Assembly (NCBI GenBank): GCA_026393985.1
Contig: JAPKZB010000093.1
Span: 58,350 to 122,349, forward strand
Length of the DNA: 64,000 nt
DNA from: Acidobacteriota bacterium
GTDB lineage: Bacteria; Acidobacteriota; Terriglobia; Bryobacterales; Bryobacteraceae
Direction: 5' to 3'
Made by a program: the position numbers and the translations under genes. Shown here piece after piece: positions 16,577 to 26,637 of this stretch (within the stretch, counting starts at the first letter, position 1; each line of letters starts with the position of its first letter). Below the pieces are notes generated by a model. It did no database searches, had not been told where the DNA came from, and saw nothing but the letters and a program-made list of their open reading frames with translations.

Positions 16577-16741
16577 ATGGCAAGCCGTAAGAAACCCAAG
16601 CCGCCGGACAGCGGCAAAACCGTCCGCCGGGTGGCGCGCAACGTGATTGGAATCGTGAAAGGAACCCAGGCGATCGAACCCAAAGACAAGCGCAAGCCGA
16701 AGTACAAGACTGACCTGCTAGCGGACGAGGGCGCCGGCTAG
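16577..16741 (+). CDS. Small basic protein of unknown function (54 aa)
   Basis: A 54-codon gene starting [19 protein letters not shown], with a short hydrophobic middle ([16 protein letters not shown]) and a KRKPKYKTD segment. It is rich in Lys, Arg and Pro and has no membrane segment or signal. No family is recognised; composition suggests a nucleic-acid or ribosome-associated protein, which is inference. It is transcribed divergently from tatA across a 38-bp gap holding overlapping -10 elements, with no Shine-Dalgarno sequence, so it looks leaderless. Its 3' end overlaps the convergent Yip1-type gene by 24 bp. Confidence 0.6.
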   Translation: MASRKKPKPPDSGKTVRRVARNVIGIVKGTQAIEPKDKRKPKYKTDLLADEGAG

Positions 16742-17392
16742 CGCAAAGAACAGACCGAGGATCCAGACGGGCGCCGTCATGGCGAAGCCCTTGGCCTTGC
16801 TGACCCCGGCGAGAGCGGCGAAACCTAAACCCAGAATGACGATGTACCAGAGCGTGAAGAACGAGAAGTAGTTCAGCAGCCCCGCGAGCAGGCGCGGCGC
16901 TTCGTCGTCGAGCAGCAGGTCGAAGCCGAAGGCAGGCTGCATCTGTTTCATCGAATCGAGAGTGCCACGGAGTTTGACGGTGACGGCCTGCGCCACCTGC
17001 GCGAGCAATGGAATCAGCGAGCAGTGGGCGAGCAGCGTGAAGACCTCCGGGAACTGGAGACGCGCGCCCAGAATGGTGCCGAAGCCCAGGACGAGGGCGC
17101 CGCTGATAGCCAGCATCACAGCCAGCATGACGGGAGTCATGATCATCGAGAACGTCAGCGTGCCGCGGATGAACTCCATCGACTCACGGGCTTTTTGCTC
17201 GGCCATCTGGTCGAGCAGGTCGTTGTACATGGCCTGCTCCATCAGGGGGCGCAGCAGGTAGGCGAGGCCGATGGAGACGGCGGCGGCCACGGCGAGCGGC
17301 GGCAGCCAGGCCAGCTTGCCCTGAGCGCGCTGGTAGCGGACCGAGGCGGCCGGATCGAGGAAGATGTTGAGAATCGCAAGGACGGGGTTCAT
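16718..17392 (-). CDS. Yip1-like integral membrane protein
   Basis: A 224-residue protein with about five predicted membrane helices (for example [38 protein letters not shown] and [17 protein letters not shown]). The start [20 protein letters not shown] and the layout match the bacterial Yip1 superfamily, whose function is unknown. It is the last gene of the minus-strand aroB-menG unit, joined to menG by a 4-bp overlap. Its stop lies inside the convergent 54-codon gene. Confidence 0.8.
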   Translation of the reverse strand: MNPVLAILNIFLDPAASVRYQRAQGKLAWLPPLAVAAAVSIGLAYLLRPLMEQAMYNDLLDQMAEQKARESMEFIRGTLTFSMIMTPVMLAVMLAISGALVLGFGTILGARLQFPEVFTLLAHCSLIPLLAQVAQAVTVKLRGTLDSMKQMQPAFGFDLLLDDEAPRLLAGLLNYFSFFTLWYIVILGLGFAALAGVSKAKGFAMTAPVWILGLFFALAGALVR

Positions 17393-18129
17393 GATGGGCG
17401 AGCGCTTGGTTTACGGGCGATGTGCAGGGCGACGATGCCGAAGCTAAGGCGATCGAAGGTAACGTCGGCAAAGCCGGCGGAGCGAAAATCGGCGGCCAGG
17501 GCTTCGGCGCCGGGGAATTTGCGGACCGATTCGGGCAGGTAGGTGTAGGCGTCGGGGCGGCCGCTAAGCAGGGCGCCCACGCGGGGCAGGATGTGCAGGC
17601 TGTAGAAGTTATAGAGCGCGCGGAAAGCGGCGTTGGGCGGGGTGGAGAACTCAAGGATCGCCGCCGCCCCGCCCGGGCACAGCACGCGGTGGAGTTCGGC
17701 GATGCCCTTGCGGTAGTTGGCGAAGTTGCGGAAGCCGAAGGCGCAGGTGACGAGGTCGAGCGAAGCATCGGCGAGGGGCAGCGCAAGGGCATCGGCTTCA
17801 AATAGCGGGGAGCGGGCGCGTTTGGCCTGCGAAGCGGTGAGCATGGGGTGGCAGAAGTCGCTGCCGAGGATGGGGGCGCGGCGGCGCTTTTCGAGGGCCA
17901 GCAGCAGGTCGCCGGTGCCGCAGCAGAGATCGAGGATGCGGGCGACGGGGTTGTCGAGGTAGGGCTGGACGCGGCGGACGGTGTGGGCGCGCCAGAGTTG
18001 GTCGATCTGGAAGGACAGGACGCGGTTCAGCAGGTCGTAGCGGGGGGCGACGTCGGCGAACATGCCGCGGACCCAGCGGGCGGCTTCCTGTTCGGTGCGG
18101 GCGCCGGGGGGGGTGGTGCCGCGGTTCAT
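17389..18129 (-). CDS. menG: Demethylmenaquinone methyltransferase (UbiE/MenG)
   Basis: A 246-residue SAM-dependent methyltransferase. Family marks are VRGMFADVAPRYDLLNRVLS at the N-terminus, the SAM motif ILDLCCGTGDLLLAL, FGFRNFANYRKGIAELHRVL and LEFSTPPNAAF. It performs the last C-methylation of menaquinone, or ubiquinone where present; acidobacteria normally use menaquinone, so MenG is the more likely role. It sits between aroB and the Yip1 gene with 4-bp overlaps on both sides, linking shikimate/chorismate and quinone supply in one transcript. Confidence 0.93.
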   Translation of the reverse strand: MNRGTTPPGARTEQEAARWVRGMFADVAPRYDLLNRVLSFQIDQLWRAHTVRRVQPYLDNPVARILDLCCGTGDLLLALEKRRRAPILGSDFCHPMLTASQAKRARSPLFEADALALPLADASLDLVTCAFGFRNFANYRKGIAELHRVLCPGGAAAILEFSTPPNAAFRALYNFYSLHILPRVGALLSGRPDAYTYLPESVRKFPGAEALAADFRSAGFADVTFDRLSFGIVALHIARKPSARPS

Positions 18130-19187
18130 GCCAGAGCCGCGGCGGCGGCGGCGGCGGCGACGACGTCTTCGTGGGGGATGCCGCGGACGATCTCGGTCCG
18201 GCCGATGGCGGTGGCCAGGACGAAGTGGGTCTGGCCCTGAATGGTTTTCTTGTCCTTGTAGATGTGGCCGGCAAGAGCTTCGGCGGTGACGCCGGGGACG
18301 GGGGGCAGCGGGCCGTAGAGTTGGATGACGCGGGCGATTTCGGCGGCGGTGGCGGCGCTGAGGTGGCCGGTGCGGACGGCCAGGTGGCCGGCGGCGAGCA
18401 TGCCGTAGGCAACGGCTTCGCCGTGCAGCAGCACGGAGTAGTTCGTCTCGGCTTCGAGGGCGTGGCCGAGAGTGTGGCCGTAGTTGAGAATGCGGCGGAG
18501 GCCGCCCTCTTTTTCGTCGGCCGATACCACCCCGGCCTTGATGCGGACGCTTTCGTCGATGATCGTTTCGAGTACTTCCGGGTCCTGCGCCAGCACTGCA
18601 TCGGCGCGTTCGGCCATGATCGCGAACAGTTCGGGGCTCGCGATGATGCCGTGCTTGATCACCTCGTAGAGGCCGGCGCGGAACTCGCGTTCCGGTAAAG
18701 AAGCAAGGACAGTGGGGTCGATGAGCACGGCGTGGGGCTGATGGAAGGATCCAATCAGGTTTTTGCCGCCCAGCAGATTGACGCCGGTTTTGCCGCCGAC
18801 GGCGGCGTCCACCTGCGCGAGCAGGGTGGTGGGAACCTGGATGACCGGGACGCCGCGCATGAAGATGGCGGCCAGAAAGCCGCCGACGTCGCCGCAGATA
18901 CCGCCGCCGAAGGCGACGACGACGCTTGAACGGTCCGCGCCGCGGGCGAGCATCTGGTCGGCCAGGGCTTCGACAACGCTGAGCCGTTTGTTCGGCTCGC
19001 CGCCGGGATAATGCAGCACCTCAAAACCGGCCAGGCGGGCGGCGTAGAGTGCGTGAACATCCGGGGTGGTGACCACAAAAATCTTGCCGGCTTTGGCCGG
19101 GAGAAAGTCGTGGATTTGGGCGCTGATTCCGTTCCGGACGACGCAGGTGTAGGTTTGCGCGGCAGTGGTGACAACGTGGGAAGGCAC
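18126..19187 (-). CDS. aroB: 3-dehydroquinate synthase
   Basis: A 353-residue enzyme from a GTG at 19187, preceded by AAGGA; longer frames upstream are noise. Motifs: VVAFGGGICGDVGGFLAAIF (NAD binding), PTTLLAQVDAAVGGKTGVNL, and metal-ligand segments KEGGLRRILNYGHTLGHALE and HGEAVAYGM. It converts DAHP to 3-dehydroquinate, step two of the shikimate pathway, whose sixth-step gene aroA is 4 kb away on the other strand. Its start lies 22 bp from the divergent nadB start. Confidence 0.96.
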   Translation of the reverse strand: MPSHVVTTAAQTYTCVVRNGISAQIHDFLPAKAGKIFVVTTPDVHALYAARLAGFEVLHYPGGEPNKRLSVVEALADQMLARGADRSSVVVAFGGGICGDVGGFLAAIFMRGVPVIQVPTTLLAQVDAAVGGKTGVNLLGGKNLIGSFHQPHAVLIDPTVLASLPEREFRAGLYEVIKHGIIASPELFAIMAERADAVLAQDPEVLETIIDESVRIKAGVVSADEKEGGLRRILNYGHTLGHALEAETNYSVLLHGEAVAYGMLAAGHLAVRTGHLSAATAAEIARVIQLYGPLPPVPGVTAEALAGHIYKDKKTIQGQTHFVLATAIGRTEIVRGIPHEDVVAAAAAAAALA

Positions 19188-19198
19188 TGATTTCCTTG

Positions 19199-19205
19199 TA
19201 CCATA
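19199..19205. promoter_or_regulatory. Overlapping divergent -10 elements between aroB and nadB
   Basis: In a 22-bp gap, plus-strand TACCAT (19199-19204) ends 5 nt before the nadB TTG. Minus-strand TATGGT (19205-19200) stands 12 nt before the aroB GTG. The two hexamers occupy the same bases. Confidence 0.45.
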
Positions 19206-19209
19206 GGGT

Positions 19210-20700
19210 TTGCGGATCACTACGGATTTCCTTGTCATTGGCGCCGGCGTGGCGGGGTTGCGTGCGGCGATCACTTTGGCCGAGGCGGGGCAGGTGCTGG
19301 TGCTGGCCAAGGATACGCTGCACGAATCAGCCAGCGAGTACGCCCAGGGCGGCATTGCGGCGGCGCTGAGCGACGACGACCAGGTGGCGCTGCACGAACA
19401 GGACACCATGCAGGCCGGCGACGGGCTGTGTGACGCCGAGGCGGTACGAACTTTGGTGGCCGAAGGGCCACGCGTGATTGAAGAGCTGCTCGGCTGGGGT
19501 GCCGAGTTCGACCGCGAGGATGGCGAGTTGGTCTTCGGCCGGGAAGGGGCGCATTCGCGCAACCGGATTCTGCACGCGCACGGCGACTCCACCGGCCGCG
19601 AGATCTCCCGCACGCTCTACCGCAAGGCCGCCTCGCTGGCCAATGTTCGTTTCCTAAGCTTTGCTGCGGTGACGGACCTGCTGCTGGACGACGGCGAGGT
19701 GCGGGGCGCGATGGCCTTTGACGCCCGGCATCAGCAGCAGATCCCGATCTACGCCCGCGCGGTGCTGCTGGCCACGGGCGGCTTGGGGCGGGTGTATAAA
19801 GAGACCACCAATCCCGACGTAGCCACCGGCGACGGGGTGGCGATGAGCTACCGGGCCGGCGCGGTGGTGGAAAACATTGAGTTTGTGCAGTTTCATCCCA
19901 CGGCGCTGCACCTGGACGGCGCGCCGCGGTTTCTGCTCTCGGAGGCGCTGCGCGGCGAAGGGGCCTACCTGCGGAACGCCGCCGGCGAACGGTTTCAGGA
20001 CGAGTTGGCCTCGCGTGACGTGGTGAGCCGGGCGATTGTGCGCGAGATGGCGCGCACCGGCGCGCCGCACATGTTCCTCGACATGACGGACTTCCCCCCG
20101 GGTGCGATGGAGTCTCACTTCCCGCGCATCTTTGAGACCTGCCTGCACTACGGCCTCGACCTGCGGAAGCAGCCGGCACCGGTGCATCCGGCGGCGCACT
20201 ACGCCATGGGTGGCGTGCAGACGGACCTGGCCGGGCAGACCTCGGTACCTCGTCTTTTCGCCGCCGGAGAGGTGGCCTGCACCGGCGTACACGGCGCCAA
20301 CCGGCTGGCCAGCAACTCGCTGCTCGAAGGGGTAGTCTTCGGGGCGCGCGCGGCCGAGGCGATGCGGGGCCTGCCAGCGGCCAAGGCCGAGGGCGAAGCG
20401 CCGCGGCCCGAACTGTTTCCCGCCATCAGCGAGGCGCACCTGCGGGCGATTGCCTGGGAGTATTGCGGCATCACCCGGGACGGCGCGGGGCTGCAGAAGG
20501 CGCTCGAACTGTTCCGGTCGGTGCCGCTTGAGGCCAAGCGGCAGCCGCAGCGGCTCGATTATGAGTTGCGGAGCCTGCACCAGGTGGCGCTGCTGATTGC
20601 TGAAGCGGCGCTCGCGCGGCGGGAGAGCCGCGGCGGCCACTACCGCAGCGACTTCCCGGAGAAGGGCGCGCCGGTAAACTCGCGGCTGCGGCGCGGCTGA
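19210..20700 (+). CDS. nadB: L-aspartate oxidase
   Basis: A 496-residue flavoprotein that oxidises L-aspartate to iminoaspartate for NAD synthesis, feeding NadA (31468-32424). The FAD motif DFLVIGAGVAGLRAAITLAE begins at residue 6. Further marks are SEYAQGGIAAAL, GREGAHSRNRILHAHGDSTG and MGGVQTDLAGQTSVPRLFAA. The start must be the TTG at 19210: the next upstream in-frame codons include a stop, and the FAD fold leaves no room for a later start. No Shine-Dalgarno sequence precedes it, so a leaderless or weakly translated mRNA is likely. Confidence 0.95.
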   Translation: MRITTDFLVIGAGVAGLRAAITLAEAGQVLVLAKDTLHESASEYAQGGIAAALSDDDQVALHEQDTMQAGDGLCDAEAVRTLVAEGPRVIEELLGWGAEFDREDGELVFGREGAHSRNRILHAHGDSTGREISRTLYRKAASLANVRFLSFAAVTDLLLDDGEVRGAMAFDARHQQQIPIYARAVLLATGGLGRVYKETTNPDVATGDGVAMSYRAGAVVENIEFVQFHPTALHLDGAPRFLLSEALRGEGAYLRNAAGERFQDELASRDVVSRAIVREMARTGAPHMFLDMTDFPPGAMESHFPRIFETCLHYGLDLRKQPAPVHPAAHYAMGGVQTDLAGQTSVPRLFAAGEVACTGVHGANRLASNSLLEGVVFGARAAEAMRGLPAAKAEGEAPRPELFPAISEAHLRAIAWEYCGITRDGAGLQKALELFRSVPLEAKRQPQRLDYELRSLHQVALLIAEAALARRESRGGHYRSDFPEKGAPVNSRLRRG

Positions 20701-20723
20701 AGGCGGGGCCGGGCGCGGCACGC

Positions 20724-20729
20724 TAGAAT
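20724..20729 (+). promoter_or_regulatory. Putative -10 element (TAGAAT) for hslV
   Basis: TAGAAT stands 13 nt before the hslV ATG at 20743, in the 42-bp gap after nadB. No clear -35 and no strong ribosome binding site are visible. Confidence 0.4.
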
Positions 20730-20742
20730 AGGGTGTAGATTC

Positions 20743-21281
20743 ATGTCTCAACGGATTCGATCGACGACGGTCCTGGCGGTGCGCCGGGGAGGAAAGGTCG
20801 TCATGGCGGCCGATGGTCAGGTAACCATGGGTTCGGAAGTCCTCAAGGGGAACGCCAAAAAGCTGCGGAAGTTGTATAACGGCCGGGTCATGGCCGGGTT
20901 TGCCGGCTCGACGGCCGATGCCTTTTCGCTTTTCGCCCGTTTTGAAACCAAGCTCGAACAGCACAACGGCAAGCTGGACCGGGCCGTCGTGGAGCTGGCC
21001 AAGGACTGGCGGACCGACAAGGTACTGCGCCATCTCGAAGCCCTGCTGCTGGTGGCCGACAACGAAAAGATTTACCTGCTCGGCGGCAACGGCGACGTGA
21101 TTGAGCCGGACGACGACGTGATGGCCATCGGCTCCGGGGGCTCGTTTGCGCGCTGCGCGGCGATCGCCCTGCTGCAGAACACGGACTTTGCCGCGCGGGA
21201 GATTGTCGAAAAAGCGATGAAGATCGCCGGCGACATGTGCATCTACACCAACCACACGTTCGTGTTTGAGGAGTTGAACTG

Positions 21282-21282
<1 letters not shown>
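20743..21282 (+). CDS. hslV: ATP-dependent protease subunit HslV
   Basis: A 179-residue peptidase. After removal of the short propeptide MSQRIRS, the catalytic N-terminal Thr is exposed ([20 protein letters not shown]). The [11 protein letters not shown] segment and the overall length fit the family. It assembles as a double ring capped by HslU to degrade misfolded cytoplasmic proteins. Its stop overlaps the hslU ATG (TGATG), starting a tightly packed seven-gene plus-strand run that reaches 25811. Confidence 0.97.
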
Positions 21283-22651
<1,369 letters not shown>

Positions 22652-22652
<1 letters not shown>

Positions 22653-23551
22653 TGCGGCGGCCGGCGATCATCCTGCTGTGTGGCTGGCTGGCCGCGTGCG
22701 GGTACATTGGCGACCCGCAGCCGCCGGCGCTGCTTATTCCGCTGCCGGTAGCCGATCTCGAGGCCGCGCAGGTGGGCGGGAAGATCAAGCTGCGGTTCAC
22801 CATTCCGGATCTCACGACAGAGCAGTTGCCGGTGAAGGATGTCACGGTGGACCTGCGCGGCGGCGAGCTGCCGATTCCGGTGGCGGCGCGCGAGCCGGGC
22901 GCGGTAGAGGCTGAAACGCCGGTGGCGGCGGGTTGGGTGGGCCAGGAGATCTCGTTTCTGGTGCGGCTGCAGAACGCCAAGGGCCGCTACTCGGCCTGGT
23001 CGACTGCGGTGGTGCGCCGGGTGGTGTCGCCCGTGGCAACGCCTGCCGCGTTTACGGCCAAACCCGAGCCCAACGGGATGGCGCTGCGGTGGTCCGGGGA
23101 GGCGGAGACGTGGGCCGTGCTTCGCGACGGCGCCCCGGTGGCGTCCGTGAGCAAGCCGGAGTATCTCGATCCGGCCGTGGAGGCAGGCAAGAGCTATCGC
23201 TACCAGGTGCAGGCCTCGGTGAAGGCCGGAGCGGGGGTGGCGGTGAGCGAGCCGACGGCCGAGATAGCCGTGAACTACGTGGATAGTTTCCCGCCGGCGC
23301 GGCCGGTGGGGCTGAACGTCATCGCCAGTTCGAACGCCAACGAGCTCTCCTGGGAGCGCAACACGGAGGCCGACCTCAAGCATTACCGCGTGTGGCGGGA
23401 TGGCCAACTGCTGGCCGATGCCGTCGAAGTGCCCGCATATACTGACCGTACGGCGGCCAGCGGAAAGAGCTACCGTTATGCCGTCTCCGCCGTAGACCTC
23501 TACGGCAACGAAAGCTCGCCATCGCCACCAGTGGAGATCACAACACCGTGA
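22652..23551 (+). CDS. Fibronectin type III-like lipoprotein
   Basis: A 299-residue protein. The N-terminus MRRPAIILLCGWLAACGYIG contains a lipobox (LAAC), so it is predicted to be lipid-anchored. Two or more fibronectin-III-like repeats follow; the last, near residues 210-300, contains NANELSWERNTEADLKHYRV and YRYAVSAVDLYGNESSPSPP. Function is unknown; such modules usually mediate binding. ATG 22652 overlaps the hslU stop (TGATG); a GTG one codon earlier is also possible. Its stop overlaps the next gene (GTGA). The location inside an hslVU unit suggests a link to envelope or proteostasis upkeep, but this is only context. Confidence 0.82.
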
Positions 23552-24342
23552 CCAAGTTTGTTCGCTTCAGTCTGGACCGGGGCATCGCGCCCACCGCGCC
23601 GGATAGCCATCCCGGGGTTCGCTACGGAATCCTGCAGGGCGAGATGATTCAGGAGACGCCTTCGCTGTTTGAGTACCGTCCGGGTACGACGCACGGGCTG
23701 GACGCGGTGCGGCTGCTGCCGCCGGTTTCGCCCTCGAAGATCGTCTGCGTTGGACGCAACTACGCCGACCACGCCAAGGAGTTGGGCAACGCGGTGCCCA
23801 CCGAGCCGCTGATTTTTCTCAAGCCGCCGAGCTCGCTGATTGCGCACGGCGATAAGATTCTCTATCCGGCGCTATCGAGCCTGGTGAGCTATGAAGCCGA
23901 ACTGGGCGTGATCATCGGGCGGCGCGCCCGTAACGTCCGGAAGCAGGACTGGGCCGATTATGTCTGGGGCTACACGTGCGTCAATGACGTGACGGCGCGG
24001 GACCTGCAGAAGAAAGACGGGCAGTGGACGCGCGGCAAGGGCTTTGATACGTTCTGCCCGGTGGGCCAATGGGCGGTGCCGGGCGATGCGGTGGCGGTGA
24101 GCGGGCTGCGCGTGCAGGGCTACCTGGACGGCAAGCTGGTGCAGGACGCCCCGGTGACGGATATGATTTTCGACCTGGGTGATATACTGGCCTATGTCAG
24201 TCAATTTATGACACTTGAGCCGGGCGATCTGATTGCCACCGGCACTCCCCCTGGTGTGGGCCCAATGCTGCCGGGCTCTTCGGTCCGCGTTGTTATTGAT
24301 GGCGTGGGCGCGCTCGAAAACTCAATTACCACCGAATCCTAA
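23548..24342 (+). CDS. Fumarylacetoacetate hydrolase (FAH) family protein
   Basis: A 264-residue protein of the FAH superfamily. The catalytic domain starts at about residue 60 (KIVCVGRNYADHAKELGN). Metal-binding acidic residues are visible in YEAELGVIIGRR, with YVWGYTCVNDVTARDLQ and GDLIATGTPPGVGP downstream. Family members hydrolyse or decarboxylate acylpyruvates or oxaloacetate-type diketo acids; the substrate here is unknown. The start is a GTG overlapping the stop of the lipoprotein gene. It belongs to the hslVU-transaldolase run. Confidence 0.92.
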   Translation: MTKFVRFSLDRGIAPTAPDSHPGVRYGILQGEMIQETPSLFEYRPGTTHGLDAVRLLPPVSPSKIVCVGRNYADHAKELGNAVPTEPLIFLKPPSSLIAHGDKILYPALSSLVSYEAELGVIIGRRARNVRKQDWADYVWGYTCVNDVTARDLQKKDGQWTRGKGFDTFCPVGQWAVPGDAVAVSGLRVQGYLDGKLVQDAPVTDMIFDLGDILAYVSQFMTLEPGDLIATGTPPGVGPMLPGSSVRVVIDGVGALENSITTES

Positions 24343-24351
24343 GAAATCACC

Positions 24352-24999
24352 ATGAAAATCTTTCTCGATACCGCCAACCTGGATGAAATTAGAAAAGGCG
24401 CCGACTGGGGCATTGTCGATGGCGTCACCACCAATCCTTCGCTGATTGCTAAGGAAGGCCGGCCGATTGAGGAGCAGGTCAAGGCGATCTGCGACATCAT
24501 TGACGGGGATATCTCGGCCGAGGTCGTCGCCGTGGAAGCCGCCGCCATGATTGAAGAGGGTAAGAAGCTGGCCAAGATCCACAAGAACATTGTGGTGAAG
24601 CTGCCGCTGATCCGCGATGGCATCAAGGCGTGCAAGGCGCTGTCGAGCGAGGGCATCCGCACGAACGTGACCCTGTGCTTCTCGGCTCCGCAGGCGCTGT
24701 TGGCCGCCAAGGCGGGTGCCTATCTGGTGAGTCCGTTCGTCGGCCGTCTGGACGACATCGGCCACGTGGGCATGGAACTGATCGAGCAGATTACGGCGAT
24801 TTATTCGAACTACGACTTCAAGACGCAGGTGCTGGCGGCCAGCATCCGGACGCCGATCCACGTGGTGGACGCCGCGCTGGCGGGCGCCGATGTGGCGACG
24901 ATGCCGTTCAAGACGCTGGACATGCTGTTTAACCATCCGCTGACCGACCGGGGTCTTGAGCAGTTTCTGAAAGACCACGCCAAGTCGCTCGCCAAGTAA
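24352..24999 (+). CDS. tal: Transaldolase (short TalC/Fsa type)
   Basis: A 215-residue TIM barrel of the short transaldolase family. Motifs are [36 protein letters not shown], the Schiff-base Lys region [32 protein letters not shown] and [13 protein letters not shown]. Sequence style is closer to Bacillus-type transaldolase than to E. coli fructose-6-phosphate aldolase. It transfers dihydroxyacetone units in the non-oxidative pentose phosphate pathway. It lies 9 bp after the FAH gene in the same unit. Confidence 0.95.
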   Translation: MKIFLDTANLDEIRKGADWGIVDGVTTNPSLIAKEGRPIEEQVKAICDIIDGDISAEVVAVEAAAMIEEGKKLAKIHKNIVVKLPLIRDGIKACKALSSEGIRTNVTLCFSAPQALLAAKAGAYLVSPFVGRLDDIGHVGMELIEQITAIYSNYDFKTQVLAASIRTPIHVVDAALAGADVATMPFKTLDMLFNHPLTDRGLEQFLKDHAKSLAK

Positions 25000-25008
25000 C
25001 GTTTGCAC

Positions 25009-25440
25009 ATGCTGCCTTCGTGGTTCCCGCCACTGGTTCAGACCTCCTGGCTCGTGCCCGCCGCGGTGGGTGTGGTAGCGTTCGGCGCCGGGGCCTGGGT
25101 TCTGGTGGGAGCCATTCGGGCCCGCCGCACGCCGGAGGAGATCGAACGGCGGCGGCGGATTCGGCTGCACGTGGTGGGCCGGATGGGCGAGGCGACCGTT
25201 GAGCAGGCGGATGCGGAAACTTTGCGCTACTGCTACGAGATTGCGGGCGTCTACTACTCTACGTCCCAGGATATCGGGGCGCTGGCGGAACATCTGCCAG
25301 CCCCACCGCATCTACTGATCGGCAATGCGCTGATCAAATATCACCCCCAGAACCCGGCGAATTCGATCCTGATCTGTGAACACTGGTCCGGATTGCAGGC
25401 CGGGCGCAATGCATTCCAACGAGGAGAATCAAACCAATGA
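25009..25440 (+). CDS. Membrane-anchored protein of unknown function
   Basis: A 143-residue protein. One N-terminal membrane helix (LVPAAVGVVAFGAGAWVLVG) is followed by a basic RRTPEEIERRRRIRL stop-transfer region. A soluble beta-rich domain with YCYEIAGVYYSTSQDIGALA comes next, and the C-terminus is acidic. No family is recognised; the pattern resembles DUF3592-like cell-envelope domains. The start is ATG 25009; a TTG two codons earlier is possible. It is 9 bp from tal and overlaps the following Dabb gene by 4 bp. Confidence 0.7.
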   Translation: MLPSWFPPLVQTSWLVPAAVGVVAFGAGAWVLVGAIRARRTPEEIERRRRIRLHVVGRMGEATVEQADAETLRYCYEIAGVYYSTSQDIGALAEHLPAPPHLLIGNALIKYHPQNPANSILICEHWSGLQAGRNAFQRGESNQ

Positions 25441-25811
25441 AGCAATTTCTGATGATCGCCATGGCGGCTGTTATGCTGACCGTGGGCGCGAGTTCCGCCG
25501 CGGCCCAGAGCAAGACCGCTCCGAAGTCGGTGATTCACGTGGTTACCGTGAAGTGGAAGGCCGGCACGACGGCCGCGCAGATCAAGGCCGCGCTCGACGG
25601 CGTGCAGGCGCTGCCGGCCAAGTACAAGGGCATTACCCGCGTGTGGACCAACTCGATCAAGGTGCAGGGCGGCAAGGCCAACGCGTTCGTGATGGAGTTC
25701 AAGGACGAGGCGGCGCTGAAGGCTTACACCGACAGCCCGGCGCAGAAGGAGTGGTACGGCGTCTATCTGCCCATCCGCGAAGAGAGCACCACCTTCGACA
25801 TCACCAACTAA
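25437..25811 (+). CDS. Secreted Dabb-family (stress-responsive A/B barrel) protein
   Basis: A 124-residue protein with a signal peptide (MAAVMLTVGASSAAA followed by QS). The rest is one dimeric alpha/beta-barrel domain (VIHVVTVKWKAGTTAAQIKA, AFVMEFKDEAALKAYTDSPA), the Dabb fold. Functions in this family vary (small-molecule binding, decarboxylation) and cannot be assigned here. It is the last gene of the hslVU run, overlaps the previous gene (ATGA), and ends 10 bp before a large hairpin that lies in the convergent fdhD gene. Confidence 0.85.
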   Translation: MKQFLMIAMAAVMLTVGASSAAAQSKTAPKSVIHVVTVKWKAGTTAAQIKAALDGVQALPAKYKGITRVWTNSIKVQGGKANAFVMEFKDEAALKAYTDSPAQKEWYGVYLPIREESTTFDITN

Positions 25812-25812
25812 G

Positions 25813-26631
25813 CTACCCGGGCACCCCCGCCGGATTGGCCACAATCCGGTGGGGGTGCGTATAGACGTTGCAGCGCTCGCGGCGTAGGAAGCCGACAAGC
25901 GTGATGTGGTGCTGGCGGGCCAGTTCGACAGCCATCGTCGAGGGCGCGCCGATGGCGGCAACGATAGTGGCTTGCGCCGCGGCGCATTTTTGCAGTAGCT
26001 CGTAGCCGGCCCGGCCGCTGAGCAGGACGATGTGACCCGCCAAGGGGAGTTGGCCGGTGCGCAGGCGGTGGCCGATGAGTTTATCGAGCGCATTGTGGCG
26101 CCCGATGTCCTCGCGGAGCGCGAGGAGTTCGCCTTCGGGCGTGAAAAGCGCCGCGGCGTGCAGCGCGCCGGTGCGTTGGAAGGCCGGCTGCGCGGCGGCC
26201 AGACGGCCGGGCAGGGCGTAGAGCAGCCCGATGGGGAGCGTGACGGCGGAGGCCTCCGGCGGCGAGGCGAGGCCGGGGAGCTCTTCGCGCCCGCACAGAC
26301 CGCAGGCGGCGGTGCGGGCCAGGTGGCGGCGCGCGGTCGCGACCGGCTCAACGCTCGGCCGCAGGGCCACCAGGACGGAGCCGGGCTGCACGTGGATGCC
26401 TTCGATTTGGGCGGCGCTGGTGAGCCAGCCTTCGGCGTGGAGCAGGCCGCAGGCGAGGTCCTCCTCCTCGCCGGGCGAGGCGAGGGTGAGGCCAAGGGTC
26501 GCGATTTGGCGCCGGTCCTTGAAGGAGTACTCGACGCGGATCTCGACGGGTTCTTCGGCGCCGAGGGAGTCGGAGGCCGCCTGCGCGCGGCCCCCTTCCC
26601 AGCGGGCGACCGGAACCTGTTTTTCCGGCAT
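25813..26631 (-). CDS. fdhD: Formate dehydrogenase accessory sulfurtransferase FdhD
   Basis: A 272-residue protein. Family marks are the sulfur-transfer CGLCG motif (about residue 112), EDLACGLLHAEGWL, TGALHAAALFTPEGELLALR, EDIGRHNALDKLIGHRL, and VLLSGRAGYELLQKCA. FdhD moves sulfur from IscS to the Mo-bisPGD cofactor to activate formate dehydrogenase. No formate dehydrogenase gene lies in this window, though moaA is 4 kb away. It is the last gene of a minus-strand unit with a TIM-barrel isomerase (6-bp gap), ogt and the Ada/AlkA fusion. Confidence 0.93.
   Translation of the reverse strand: MPEKQVPVARWEGGRAQAASDSLGAEEPVEIRVEYSFKDRRQIATLGLTLASPGEEEDLACGLLHAEGWLTSAAQIEGIHVQPGSVLVALRPSVEPVATARRHLARTAACGLCGREELPGLASPPEASAVTLPIGLLYALPGRLAAAQPAFQRTGALHAAALFTPEGELLALREDIGRHNALDKLIGHRLRTGQLPLAGHIVLLSGRAGYELLQKCAAAQATIVAAIGAPSTMAVELARQHHITLVGFLRRERCNVYTHPHRIVANPAGVPG
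25821..25858. other. 17-bp hairpin covering the 3' end of fdhD
   Basis: Arms 25821-25837 and 25842-25858 pair over 17 bp with a single G-T wobble, and the loop is GCCA. It lies between the Dabb stop and the last codons of the convergent fdhD gene, so the same bases encode the FdhD C-terminus. No U-tract follows on either strand, so it is not a classic intrinsic terminator. It may block or pause readthrough between the convergent units. Confidence 0.6.
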
Positions 26632-26637
26632 GAGGGT

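Noticed and set aside
25821-25858. Intrinsic terminator after the Dabb gene
   Set aside because: Strong stem but no U-tract on either strand; kept only as a hairpin.
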